Shown in pieces: positions 24,416-32,661 of a stretch of DNA of 64,000 nucleotides; position 1 is the first letter of the stretch; each line of letters opens with the position of its first letter. Under the pieces are notes generated by a model that did not search any database, was not told the origin of the DNA, and worked only from the letters and a program-made list of their open reading frames with translations. The translations under genes and the position numbers were made by a program. This DNA is from Methylomonas sp. ZR1 (GTDB lineage: Bacteria > Pseudomonadota > Gammaproteobacteria > Methylococcales > Methylomonadaceae), in NCBI RefSeq assembly GCF_013141865.1, contig NZ_RCST01000001.1, positions 4,340,001 through 4,404,000 of the forward strand, read 5' to 3'.

Positions 24416-24772
24416 TTACAGTGCTTTATACAGTTCGATAGTCTTGGTCAATTCTTCAGTGGCTTTAGCTACGTTACCGGCTTTAGACTGGATCTGTCCT
24501 TGCATCAAAGAGGCGTGAGCTTTTTTCGCGGCTTCGGAGTTGCCGGCAATCGCTTCGGAACTGGTTCTGGCGGCTTTCAGATGAATCTGCGCAGCGGAGA
24601 AATCGCTTTTGCTGACTTCAACCAGCGCTTTTTCGATGTGAGCGATAATGCCTGCGGCGCCTGATTGTGCTGCTGCAACTGGCGCTTCTTCAGCAGCAAA
24701 GGCACAAACGTTGACCAGGCTCAAAGATGTTGCCAATGACAGAGTTAACACTGCTTTTGTAAATAATTTCAT
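24416..24772 (-). CDS. Small secreted alanine-rich helical protein, function unknown
   Basis: 118 residues. A clear signal peptide (MKLFTKAVLTLSLATSLSLV, cleaved near AFAAEE) leaves a mature protein of about 90 residues that is almost all amphipathic helix (IIAHIEKALVEVSKSDFSAA; KAGNVAKATEELTKTIELYK), reminiscent of TPR-like or four-helix periplasmic proteins. No catalytic motif is seen. It has its own terminator, so it is a single-gene transcript, possibly well expressed. Confidence 0.8.
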   Translation of the reverse strand: MKLFTKAVLTLSLATSLSLVNVCAFAAEEAPVAAAQSGAAGIIAHIEKALVEVSKSDFSAAQIHLKAARTSSEAIAGNSEAAKKAHASLMQGQIQSKAGNVAKATEELTKTIELYKAL

Positions 24773-25163
24773 TAAGTAGATTTCGTGTGATGGTTAATAG
24801 GTCCAATGCCCTAAAAAACACGTCATCACAGAATAGATTTTTTGCACCGGCAACTTATAGGTCTAAGTTCGTCGTGAAGTAGCACCGGTACAGCACCCTT
24901 TGCCATATAGCCGGCAAAAGGCTTGAAGCAAATCCATGCTGATGGGAAGTATCTTTTTTCCTACTGGGTCCAATTGAAAAACGTTATTGCTTTTCAAGCG
25001 CCATCATAACGGATTTAGCGTGCCGGCAACGGACCATTTGCGCCGGGCAGTTGCGACAAGTGGCCGCAACGCGCCGATTTGCAGATTTATCGGGCGCAAG
25101 CTGGCGCCCCGTCGCCGGCAATCATTTATAATGCTCTCCCGCCTTTTGCCGCATTCAGCCATC

Positions 25164-26156
25164 ATGATAGACACGCTATACATCGAATCCGCTATCGAGC
25201 AGCACCCGCGCGTAGCGACGATTCGGCGGCGTTTTCCGCAAGCGCGGACGGTGGTTTGTGAGCGATACGGTGAGGTGTTTAATCCAAAGGCGCAAAACTT
25301 TCGCTTACAAAAGCAACATCCGGCGCTGATTCTGGCGGAAAAATACCAAAAGTTCGTGTTGCCCGCGCCGGCCGGTTACGGTATCGGCGGCCAGCAAAAT
25401 TATTATTTTTCGCACATGCTCAATTGCTTGTACGACTGCCGCTACTGTTTTTTACAGGGCATGTACCAGTCGGCCAACTATGTGCTGTTTGTGAATTACG
25501 AGGACTTTCAGGAACAGATTCGCCAAATCTGCCGAGAAACGCCCAATCAGGATGTGTATTTTTTCTCGGGTTACGATTGCGACAGCTTGGCTTTTGAGCC
25601 GGTCACCGACTTTGCCGAACAGTTTTTGCCGGTGTTCGCGGACTTGCCCAATGCCTGGCTGGAGCTGCGTACCAAGAGCACACAGATCAGAAGCCTATTA
25701 AACCGTGAGGTGGTGCCGCGCTGCGTGGTGGCGTTTAGCCTGTCGCCGGATGCGGTGGCCGATAAAGTGGAAGCCAAGGCGCCAAACGTAGCCAAGCGCA
25801 TCGAAGCCGCTGCCAAATTGCAGCAACAGGGCTGGCAAATCGGTTTGCGTTTCGACCCGTTGATTTATCAGCACGACTATCGGCAGCAATACCGGGCCTT
25901 GTTCGAGCAAGTCTTTGCGGCCATCGATGCCCAAGCCCTGCACTCTGTCAGTCTGGGGGTGTTTCGTTTGCCGGAACAATATTTCAAAAAAATGCATAAG
26001 CTATATCCGGATGAAAGATTGTTCGCCAGCCCGCTGCAAACCGCGTCCGGCATGGTGTCTTACCGCGCCGACCTGGAGCAGGCGATGATGGCCGATTGCG
26101 CGCAAATGTTGCTGGAATACATCCCGCACAGCGCTTATTTCCCATGCACACTGTAA
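25164..26156 (+). CDS. SPL-family (spore photoproduct lyase-like) radical SAM protein
   Basis: 330 residues from the ATG at 25164; the upstream frame lacks homology. The radical SAM cluster is C88-LYD-C92-RY-C95, a CX3CX2C motif in NYYFSHMLNCLYDCRYCF. Other family stretches include VYFFSGYDCDSLAFEP and WLELRTKSTQIRSLL. Members outside spore-formers are widespread in Gammaproteobacteria and of unproven role; DNA lesion repair is suggested by the SPL similarity. The last 13 bases overlap the SDR gene, indicating translational coupling. Confidence 0.85.
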   Translation: MIDTLYIESAIEQHPRVATIRRRFPQARTVVCERYGEVFNPKAQNFRLQKQHPALILAEKYQKFVLPAPAGYGIGGQQNYYFSHMLNCLYDCRYCFLQGMYQSANYVLFVNYEDFQEQIRQICRETPNQDVYFFSGYDCDSLAFEPVTDFAEQFLPVFADLPNAWLELRTKSTQIRSLLNREVVPRCVVAFSLSPDAVADKVEAKAPNVAKRIEAAAKLQQQGWQIGLRFDPLIYQHDYRQQYRALFEQVFAAIDAQALHSVSLGVFRLPEQYFKKMHKLYPDERLFASPLQTASGMVSYRADLEQAMMADCAQMLLEYIPHSAYFPCTL

Positions 26157-26857
26157 AGCGCACGGTACTGGTGACCGGCGCCAGTTCCGGAATTGGTCGG
26201 GCGATAGCCAGGCAATTGCTGGCGCAAGGTCATCAAGTGATTGGCACATCGCGCGACTGCCGGAAGTTTTCCAAACATCACCCCCATTTTATCGGCCGCG
26301 AGCTGGATTTAGCGCAATTGGCCGACCTGCCGCCGTTTGCCAAACAACTGCAAAGCGATTTCCCGGCACTGGATGCGGTGGTATTTGCCGCCGGTTACGG
26401 TCAATTCGGCGGTTTGGAGCAGTTTTCCTACGCGCAAATTGAGACGCTGATGACCGTCAACTTTACCGCCCAAGCCTATCTGACGCGGGCGTTGTTACCG
26501 AAATTGAAGCAAAAAGCACACGCCAACCTGGTGTATATCGGTTCGGAAGCCGCGTTAAAAGGCAGCCGCAACGGCAGCATCTATTGCGCCAGCAAATTTG
26601 CCTTACGCGGCTTTAGTCAGGCCTTGCGTGACGAGTGCGGTAAAAGTTCGGTGCGGGTGTCCTTGGTTAATCCGGGCATGGTCGATACCGCATTTTTTGC
26701 TACCTTGTCATTCGCCCCCGGCAAACAGTCCGGCCAAGCCTTGCTGGCGGAGGATATTGCCGACGCGGTGTCTTATATCCTGCAAGCCGGCCCGCACTGC
26801 GTCATCGACGAAATCAATTTAAACCCCTCCAGCAAAGTGATCGAATTTAAGAAATAA
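26144..26857 (+). CDS. Short-chain dehydrogenase/reductase
   Basis: 237 residues. The NAD(P) motif is VLVTGASSGIGRAIARQL and the catalytic motif is YCASKFALRGFSQALRDE (YxxxK), with the serine in YIGSEAALKGSRNGS. The ATG inside the end of the radical SAM gene is used; a start further upstream would overlap more. The substrate is unknown. The constant coupling to the SPL-like gene suggests a shared pathway. Confidence 0.9.
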   Translation: MHTVKRTVLVTGASSGIGRAIARQLLAQGHQVIGTSRDCRKFSKHHPHFIGRELDLAQLADLPPFAKQLQSDFPALDAVVFAAGYGQFGGLEQFSYAQIETLMTVNFTAQAYLTRALLPKLKQKAHANLVYIGSEAALKGSRNGSIYCASKFALRGFSQALRDECGKSSVRVSLVNPGMVDTAFFATLSFAPGKQSGQALLAEDIADAVSYILQAGPHCVIDEINLNPSSKVIEFKK

Positions 26858-26863
26858 CCCCAC

Positions 26864-28468
26864 ATGCTAGCCAAACTCATCGTTTATTGCGCTTATTACC
26901 TCAAATCCGCCGACGGGTATCGCAGAGCCAAGCTGTTTTTTTACGATTTGTTAGAAAACAGCCATAGCCGCAAAAAGAAATATTTCGACGCGACAATGAT
27001 CGGCTTGCTGATTTTGAGCGTGATTTTTCTGATTTACGATATAGAGCACGAAGACAGCAAAATGGGGGGGTATTTCGAGCTGGCGATTTTGATGATATTC
27101 ATCATCGAATATCTGATCAGGGGTTGGATTTACTCGGACACCTATAAAGTCATTATCGAGGAATACGAGAAAGCGCTGTATTTGAATCTGGATTTCAATC
27201 TGCTCGGGGTGTTTCGCAAAGCCTTCGTCAGGGATATTGAGTACATCACCTCGCCGTTTGCGATTATCGATATTCTGGCCATTTTGCCCAGCTACCGGCC
27301 GTTGGCGATCCTGCGTATCTTCATCATATTCCGGCTGTTCAAGCTATTTCGTTACTCCAATAGCGCCAAGTTGTTCGCCGACGCCTTGGCCAGCAAACGC
27401 TTCGAATTGATGACTTTGTTGATATTCACCTGCTTTTTGGTGTTTATCGCCAGCGTGTCGATTTACATGTTCGAGTATCAGGCCACCGATAGCGGCATCC
27501 ATAATTTATTCGACGCCTTTTATTGGACCATCGTGACTTTGGCGACGGTGGGCTTTGGCGACATTACCCCGCAAACCACCGGCGGCCGCTGGGTGACAAT
27601 TTTTTTGATACTGGCCAGTTTGGGTGTGTTGTCGTTCTTCACCTCCATCCTGATTGCCGCCTTCAGCGAGAAAATGCTATCGGTGCGTGAATCCAGAACC
27701 TACGCCGAACTGGACCGCTATGACAATTTCATCATCATTTGCGGTTTTGGCCGGGTAGGGCAGGAAATTGCCCGGCATTTACACAACGACAGACAAAAAT
27801 TTTTAATCATCGATAGGGTGCCGGCGCGGATTGATTTGGCTAAGAAACGGGGTTATTTGGCGATAGAAAGCGATGCCAGTAACAATGAAGTGTTGATCAA
27901 CGCCGGTATTTGCCGCGGTGCCAGCGCCATTCTGTGCATCACTGGCGACGATGTGATTAACGTTTATGTGACCTTAACCAGCCGACACTTAAATAAAAAC
28001 CTGCGCATAATTTCCCGTGCCAATCGGCATGACAACGTCAATAAGCTCTACCAGGCCGGTGCTGATAATGTCATCAGGCCGTTTGAGATTGCCGGGTTGC
28101 TGGCGGCGGAATTTGTCGGTCAGCCCGTTGCTTTCGAGGCCATCTCCGGTATTTTGCATAATCAAACCGAGACGGTGATGGAGTCGGTATTGGTCAGCGA
28201 AAAGTCGCCGCTGGATAATCAAAAAATCGGCCAACTGGATTTACAGCAGCGCAAGCTCACCTTGTTGGGGGTGATCAGCGACAATCCGATTCATCTGAAA
28301 CATAAAAATAAATACCAGGTGAACCAGCAACATTTTTATTTCAATCCGGAAGTGGACTTTATCCTGCGGCACGGCGACATGCTGGTGTTATTGGGCCGTA
28401 AGTACGGTATCGATCATTTTCGGGATCAGGTGGAACAGCGCCGTTTATTCAGCAGGCATCCCAAATGA
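26864..28468 (+). CDS. Voltage-gated-type K+ channel with RCK (TrkA-N) domains
   Basis: 534 residues. An N-terminal membrane region (about residues 45-265) contains S1-S6-like helices with an arginine-bearing S4-like segment (YRPLAILRIFIIFRLFKLF). The pore loop is TIVTLATVGFGDITP, with the K+ filter TVGFGD. A cytosolic RCK domain follows (NFIIICGFGRVGQEIARHL, Rossmann GFGRVG) and then a TrkA-C-like segment near 450-530. It should conduct K+ across the inner membrane under nucleotide or Ca2+ control. The stop overlaps the next RCK gene (ATGA). Confidence 0.92.
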   Translation: MLAKLIVYCAYYLKSADGYRRAKLFFYDLLENSHSRKKKYFDATMIGLLILSVIFLIYDIEHEDSKMGGYFELAILMIFIIEYLIRGWIYSDTYKVIIEEYEKALYLNLDFNLLGVFRKAFVRDIEYITSPFAIIDILAILPSYRPLAILRIFIIFRLFKLFRYSNSAKLFADALASKRFELMTLLIFTCFLVFIASVSIYMFEYQATDSGIHNLFDAFYWTIVTLATVGFGDITPQTTGGRWVTIFLILASLGVLSFFTSILIAAFSEKMLSVRESRTYAELDRYDNFIIICGFGRVGQEIARHLHNDRQKFLIIDRVPARIDLAKKRGYLAIESDASNNEVLINAGICRGASAILCITGDDVINVYVTLTSRHLNKNLRIISRANRHDNVNKLYQAGADNVIRPFEIAGLLAAEFVGQPVAFEAISGILHNQTETVMESVLVSEKSPLDNQKIGQLDLQQRKLTLLGVISDNPIHLKHKNKYQVNQQHFYFNPEVDFILRHGDMLVLLGRKYGIDHFRDQVEQRRLFSRHPK

Positions 28469-29169
28469 AAAACATCGCCGTATTCGGTTACAACCGGCTG
28501 TCGTTCGAGGCCATTAGCCGGCTGGACAAAGAGCTATATCAAATCACCGTGATCGATCACGATCCGGCCAAAGCGGCGCTGGCGCGGGAAAACGGCTTCG
28601 AAACCGCCAATATCGATTTCCGTAGCGACGACGATTTGAAGCTGATCGGCATTGGGGCGCATATCGATACGCTGTTTTGCTTTTTCGACACGGACTCGGA
28701 AAATGTATTTCTGACGCTATCAGCGCGGGCACTCGATAAGGCCTTGAATATCGTGGCGATTGTCGACAGTCCGGAGTCGGCGGAAAAACTCATAGCGGCC
28801 GGTGCCAACAAAATTATCGACCCGTATGAAATCTGCGGGCGCAAAATTCACGATATGCTGAAGCGGCCGGACATTAATGATATTTTCGATCACACTGTAT
28901 TCGGCAGACACGATTTACATCTGGCCGAGGTGGCGATTCCGGAAAACAGCTATCTGGAGAATGCCCATGTCAGCCAGCTGCATTTAAGTTCGCAGTACAA
29001 TTTGATACTGATCGGTATCGTCAATAAACAAGTCAGCGAACGCCTGCATTTTGTGGCGGAGGAATTTGATCGCCGTTTGAGTGTTGGCGATATATTGGTG
29101 ATTTTGGGGCCCTCGCGGGAGATTAGAGCGTTTAAGAAAGACGTTGAAAATGAGTTTTGTAAAATCTAG
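28465..29169 (+). CDS. Stand-alone RCK/TrkA-type NAD-binding protein
   Basis: 234 residues with a TrkA-N Rossmann domain (KNIAVFGYNRLSFEAISRL) and a TrkA-C domain (LAEVAIPENSYLENAHV to ILGPSREI). The canonical GxGxxG is modified to GYNRLS, so nucleotide binding may be altered. It overlaps the channel gene by 4 bp, so it likely forms mixed RCK rings with that channel. Alternatively it could regulate the convergent antiporter, which lacks its own RCK tail. Confidence 0.88.
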   Translation: MKNIAVFGYNRLSFEAISRLDKELYQITVIDHDPAKAALARENGFETANIDFRSDDDLKLIGIGAHIDTLFCFFDTDSENVFLTLSARALDKALNIVAIVDSPESAEKLIAAGANKIIDPYEICGRKIHDMLKRPDINDIFDHTVFGRHDLHLAEVAIPENSYLENAHVSQLHLSSQYNLILIGIVNKQVSERLHFVAEEFDRRLSVGDILVILGPSREIRAFKKDVENEFCKI

Positions 29170-29197
29170 CCGGCACTTGGACTGCGCCCTGCCGATT

Positions 29198-30418
29198 TTA
29201 TTTTTTCTCTGCCAATCCCAGCCAACGCGCCAAAGCTGCTAGCGAAAACCCCTGAATCAACACCGACATCACCACAATAAAACTGATCAGGACAAAAATC
29301 TCCCCGGCTTCTTTGATGCCGGCCGCCAACGGGAACGTTGCCAGTACGATAGGTACGGAACCGCGCAAACCCACCCAGGAAACCAGCAGCTTTTCCTTAA
29401 AACTGATCTTGGCCCACAGCAAACTGATGAAGACGCTGACCGGGCGGGCTACAAACATCAGAAACAAACTAATCGCCACGGCCACACTGGCCAAGGACGA
29501 CAATTCGGCGCGATAGGGTACCGACAGCATGCCCAAGGTTAAAAACATAATGATCTGCATCAGCCAGGCGAAGCTGTCATGGAAGGCATTGATGTAATGG
29601 TGGTGGGTAACTTCCCGGTTTCCGGCCACAATGCCGGCCACGTAAACGGCCAAAAAGCCATTGCCATGCATAAACGTAGCGCCGCTATACGTCAGCAACA
29701 CCAATGCTATGGAGGCTATGGCATACAAGCCGGCCGAGCTTAAGCCCATGTGATTCAGCAACCAGACCATGAAACGCCCGCCGCCATAACCCACGGCCAC
29801 ACCGATCAACAGTTGCATAACCAAAAACATGCCGCCTTCCAGAAAAGCCGATTCGGCCCCGGTCGCATAATTCAGCAAGGTAACAGTCAGTAGCACGGCC
29901 ATCGGATCGTTGCTGCTGGATTCCAACTCAAGCAAAGGTTGCAACTTGCCCTTCAAAACAATGTGACTGGAGCGCAGCACGGAAAACACCGCGGCAGCAT
30001 CCGTGGAAGAGACAATAGCGGCCAGCAACAGGCCTTGAGTCAGCGTAATGCCATGAACGCCCAGCGAAAAGGTGCTGAATGAGCCGAGGATAAACCAAGC
30101 AAAGCTGCCTAACAGCAGCATCGTGATAAACACGCCCAGTGTGGAAAGGCATAACCCCTGCCATAACACCGGGCGAATATTGGGCCAATGCGAGTCCAGG
30201 CCGCCGGTAAATAAAATAAAAATCAATGCAAAATCGCCGATAAATTTTGCAATTTCCGGGCTATGCAGTTCCGGTCCGCCGAACTCGCCGATCAGCCAGC
30301 CGGTCAAGAGAAAAAACAGCAGCGAAGGAATGCCCACTTTGCTGGCCAGTTTGCTGGAAAACACGCTGATTAATAGCAGGCTGGCGCTAACTAGACTGAC
30401 CAATTCAATGGAGGGCAT
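29198..30418 (-). CDS. Cation:proton antiporter, CPA1/NhaP-CvrA type, membrane domain only
   Basis: 406 residues with about 12 membrane helices. SSTDAAAVFSVLRSSHIVLK, ELESSSNDPMAVLLTV and SWVGLRGSVPIVLATFPLA are hallmarks of K+/H+ antiporters of the CvrA (NhaP2) group; the ND pair sits in the transport site. Full-length CvrA proteins are about 570 residues with a C-terminal TrkA-C domain, which is absent here, so gating may be supplied in trans by the neighbouring RCK protein. It is convergent with the channel operon. Confidence 0.9.
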   Translation of the reverse strand: MPSIELVSLVSASLLLISVFSSKLASKVGIPSLLFFLLTGWLIGEFGGPELHSPEIAKFIGDFALIFILFTGGLDSHWPNIRPVLWQGLCLSTLGVFITMLLLGSFAWFILGSFSTFSLGVHGITLTQGLLLAAIVSSTDAAAVFSVLRSSHIVLKGKLQPLLELESSSNDPMAVLLTVTLLNYATGAESAFLEGGMFLVMQLLIGVAVGYGGGRFMVWLLNHMGLSSAGLYAIASIALVLLTYSGATFMHGNGFLAVYVAGIVAGNREVTHHHYINAFHDSFAWLMQIIMFLTLGMLSVPYRAELSSLASVAVAISLFLMFVARPVSVFISLLWAKISFKEKLLVSWVGLRGSVPIVLATFPLAAGIKEAGEIFVLISFIVVMSVLIQGFSLAALARWLGLAEKK

Positions 30419-30739
30419 GGGCGATTCTCTGTGATCAGGAATTTACGGTAGTTAAGATGTATGGGCAAATGAGCGGTCTTGCAAGCTTGAGCCGGCATGT
30501 TCGGTCCAAGCAAATCGTGTCTTACTTCCCACGTCGATTTGTGCCGTGCCGATGAACAGCGGCGATTGCCTCACTTGCCGTGACGCGGTAAAGTCTGAGG
30601 CCGGAGTGTAAGCGCATGGCCCCGCTGAAAACGGAATTTTTTGGTACTGGACGCGCATCCGCCGCCAAAGTGGCTTTCGATTGCCCGGACAATATAGCCG
30701 GAATCTAAGCATTTCGGCTATTTATACGATCTCAACACC
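30419..30739. other. Divergent intergenic region, antiporter / universal stress protein
   Basis: About 320 bp between two divergent genes. It presumably holds both promoters. An 86-codon minus-strand frame here has no recognisable domain or ribosome site and was not called. Confidence 0.4.
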
Positions 30740-31693
30740 ATGGCTATGAACCGATTCAAAAACATCCTGTATGTCGCCGAATTTGCCGTCGACCAGCGGC
30801 AGGCTATCGAGCGGGTGATCGCGTTGGCGGCAAACAATCAAGCCAGATTGACGTTTTTACAGGTCGTCGAACAACCGCGTCTGGGCGCGTTGCTTGAGCT
30901 TTATACGCCGGAGCAAATCGACAATCAGCTGCGCGAGCAGGAGCGCCAGAAGCTGGAAGCCTTACTGCTTGGCTACAGCAGCGTGAACCCCGTTGATGTG
31001 CAAATCCGGGTTGGCAGCCCGTTTATCGAAATCGTGCGCCAGACCCTGGATGGCGACCATGATTTGGTCATTAAATTGGCCGCCGGCGACCATGGTATCC
31101 ATGACCATTTGTTCGGCAGTACGGATATGCATTTGTTACGCAAGTGTCCGCGTCCGGTCTGGTTGATGCGGTCTGAAGAAACGAACAATTATGCCAAAAT
31201 CATGGCCGCCGTCGATTTCGATCCGTGGTCCGCGGAGGTGACGGACGACGGTTTGAACCGCAGAATTTTGGAGCTCGCCAGTTCTCTCGCGCTCGCCGAT
31301 TTCGCCGAACTGCATCTGGTACACGTTTGGGACTCGATGTTGAGCGCGTGGGCAGGCGAAATTCCGAGTAAAACCGTCGAAATGCAGATTGAAGCCGAAA
31401 GAGCCCGCTATCAGGCCGGGCTCGATGGCTTGGCTGCTAAATTACGGCATTGGATAGGCGATGAGGCTTACAATTACTTATCGCCGAGGCTGCACTTGGT
31501 CAGGGGGAGTGCGCGGGACGATATTCCGGCTTTGGCGGCAAGATTGGACGTCAATTTACTGGTGATGGGAACGGTGGCGCGTACCGGCATCAAAGGTTTG
31601 ATCATTGGCAACACTGCCGAAGTCATCCTTAACGGTATCCACTGTTCAGTGCTCGCAGTCAAGCCGGACGGTTTTGTTTCTCCTTTGGCATGA
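30740..31693 (+). CDS. Tandem-domain universal stress protein (UspE-like)
   Basis: 317 residues, the double-UspA size. The first domain starts FKNILYVAEFAVDQRQAIER. The second runs to LLVMGTVARTGIKGLIIGNT then AEVILNGIHCSVLAVKP, with the G-x2-G-x9-G(S/T) nucleotide-binding signature preserved in the second domain only. It is cytosolic and likely a stress-survival factor. It is monocistronic with dsbB following 70 bp later. Confidence 0.92.
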   Translation: MAMNRFKNILYVAEFAVDQRQAIERVIALAANNQARLTFLQVVEQPRLGALLELYTPEQIDNQLREQERQKLEALLLGYSSVNPVDVQIRVGSPFIEIVRQTLDGDHDLVIKLAAGDHGIHDHLFGSTDMHLLRKCPRPVWLMRSEETNNYAKIMAAVDFDPWSAEVTDDGLNRRILELASSLALADFAELHLVHVWDSMLSAWAGEIPSKTVEMQIEAERARYQAGLDGLAAKLRHWIGDEAYNYLSPRLHLVRGSARDDIPALAARLDVNLLVMGTVARTGIKGLIIGNTAEVILNGIHCSVLAVKPDGFVSPLA

Positions 31694-31763
31694 ACAGGGT
31701 TGGAGCCAGCTTTTACCCTAAACCGAAGTTTTGCAGTTTCCGTATTAATCCAAGACATAGAAA

Positions 31764-32261
31764 ATGAATTTTTTAAAATTTAATCCGCGTATTTGTTTTT
31801 TCCTGGGCTTTGCCGCTTGCGCTGGGCTATTGGCGGTTGGCGCGTATTTGCAATTTGTCGAAGAGCTGGAGCCTTGCCCGCTGTGTATTTCGCAGCGCTT
31901 GGCCATTTTGGCGACAGGCGTGATTTTTTTAATCGCTGGTTTGCATAATCGCGGCCGCAAAATTTACGCGCTGTGCAGTGCCGCCGCGGCGCTGATTGGC
32001 GCCAGCGTCTCGGCCCGGCATGTCTGGTTGCAACATCTGCCGCCCGAAGAGGTGCCGGAATGCAGTCCGGGGCTGGAATACGTGTTTCAGCATTTCCCGC
32101 TGGCGGATACGATCAAATTAATGCTGACCGGTACCGGCGAATGCGCGAAAGTCGATTGGACCTTGCTGGGCCTGAGTATTCCGGCCTGGACCTTATTCGC
32201 GTTTTTGTTGTTGGCGGGTTGGGCATGCCTGCAATTTTTTAACGATGCCGATGCCGTCTAG
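31764..32261 (+). CDS. dsbB: Disulfide bond formation protein B
   Basis: 165 residues with four membrane helices. The first periplasmic pair is in EPCPLCISQRLAI and the second is C...C in PECSPGLEYVF and GTGECAKVDWTLLGLSIPAW; both pairs of the DsbB relay are present. It reoxidises DsbA and passes electrons to quinone in the inner membrane. dsbA is not in the window. Confidence 0.94.
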   Translation: MNFLKFNPRICFFLGFAACAGLLAVGAYLQFVEELEPCPLCISQRLAILATGVIFLIAGLHNRGRKIYALCSAAAALIGASVSARHVWLQHLPPEEVPECSPGLEYVFQHFPLADTIKLMLTGTGECAKVDWTLLGLSIPAWTLFAFLLLAGWACLQFFNDADAV

Positions 32262-32389
32262 CTTCGGGATTCGCAAATTGGTTCAGCTATGTCAAAAGTC
32301 GCCGGTGTCGGCCCCCTGATTTTTTCGAGGCACCGAATTGTTGCAACTGCAGCAGTTACCGCGTCGAATCGACACAGCTTCGCAACAGG

Positions 32390-32600
32390 TTATGCACAAA
32401 AACGGCGCATAGCCTGCGCGGCATTGCGATAGCGCCTGCGATATTTAACACAGATTAATTTTTTACGTAAGTCATTGATTTATAATTGGCAAATCAGCTG
32501 GCTTAAATTTGCACAATTTAACAAATGTGTAATAAAAACCGACACTAAGCGATTCTCTCAAAAGCCTATCCACAGAGTTATCCACAGCTTTTGTGGGTAA
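32390..32600. promoter_or_regulatory. DnaA-box element, copy A (upstream of priA)
   Basis: Contains TTATGCACA (32390-32398), CTATCCACA (32566-32574), a perfect DnaA box TTATCCACA (32578-32586) and its near-inverted partner TGTGGGTAA (32592-32600); the last two make a 23-bp palindrome with loop GCTTT. An AT-rich block GTAAGTCATTGATTTATAAT lies at 32467-32486. A second copy with the same order and nearly the same spacing lies at 47556-47767. Its function is unknown; DnaA binding to regulate priA or to titrate DnaA is plausible. Confidence 0.7.
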
Positions 32601-32661
32601 CTCAGATTCCTCAATCCTGTTAACCACTTAGCGATCTAATATCAAAAAAACATCACGAGAC

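Noticed and set aside
30452..30712. 86-codon minus-strand ORF between antiporter and stress protein genes
   Set aside because: No domain or ribosome site, and it would occupy the likely divergent promoter region.
32390..32600. Chromosomal origin (oriC) because of clustered DnaA boxes
   Set aside because: No dnaA, dnaN, rpmH or mnmG next to either element, and two similar copies exist 15 kb apart, so a regulatory or titration element fits better.
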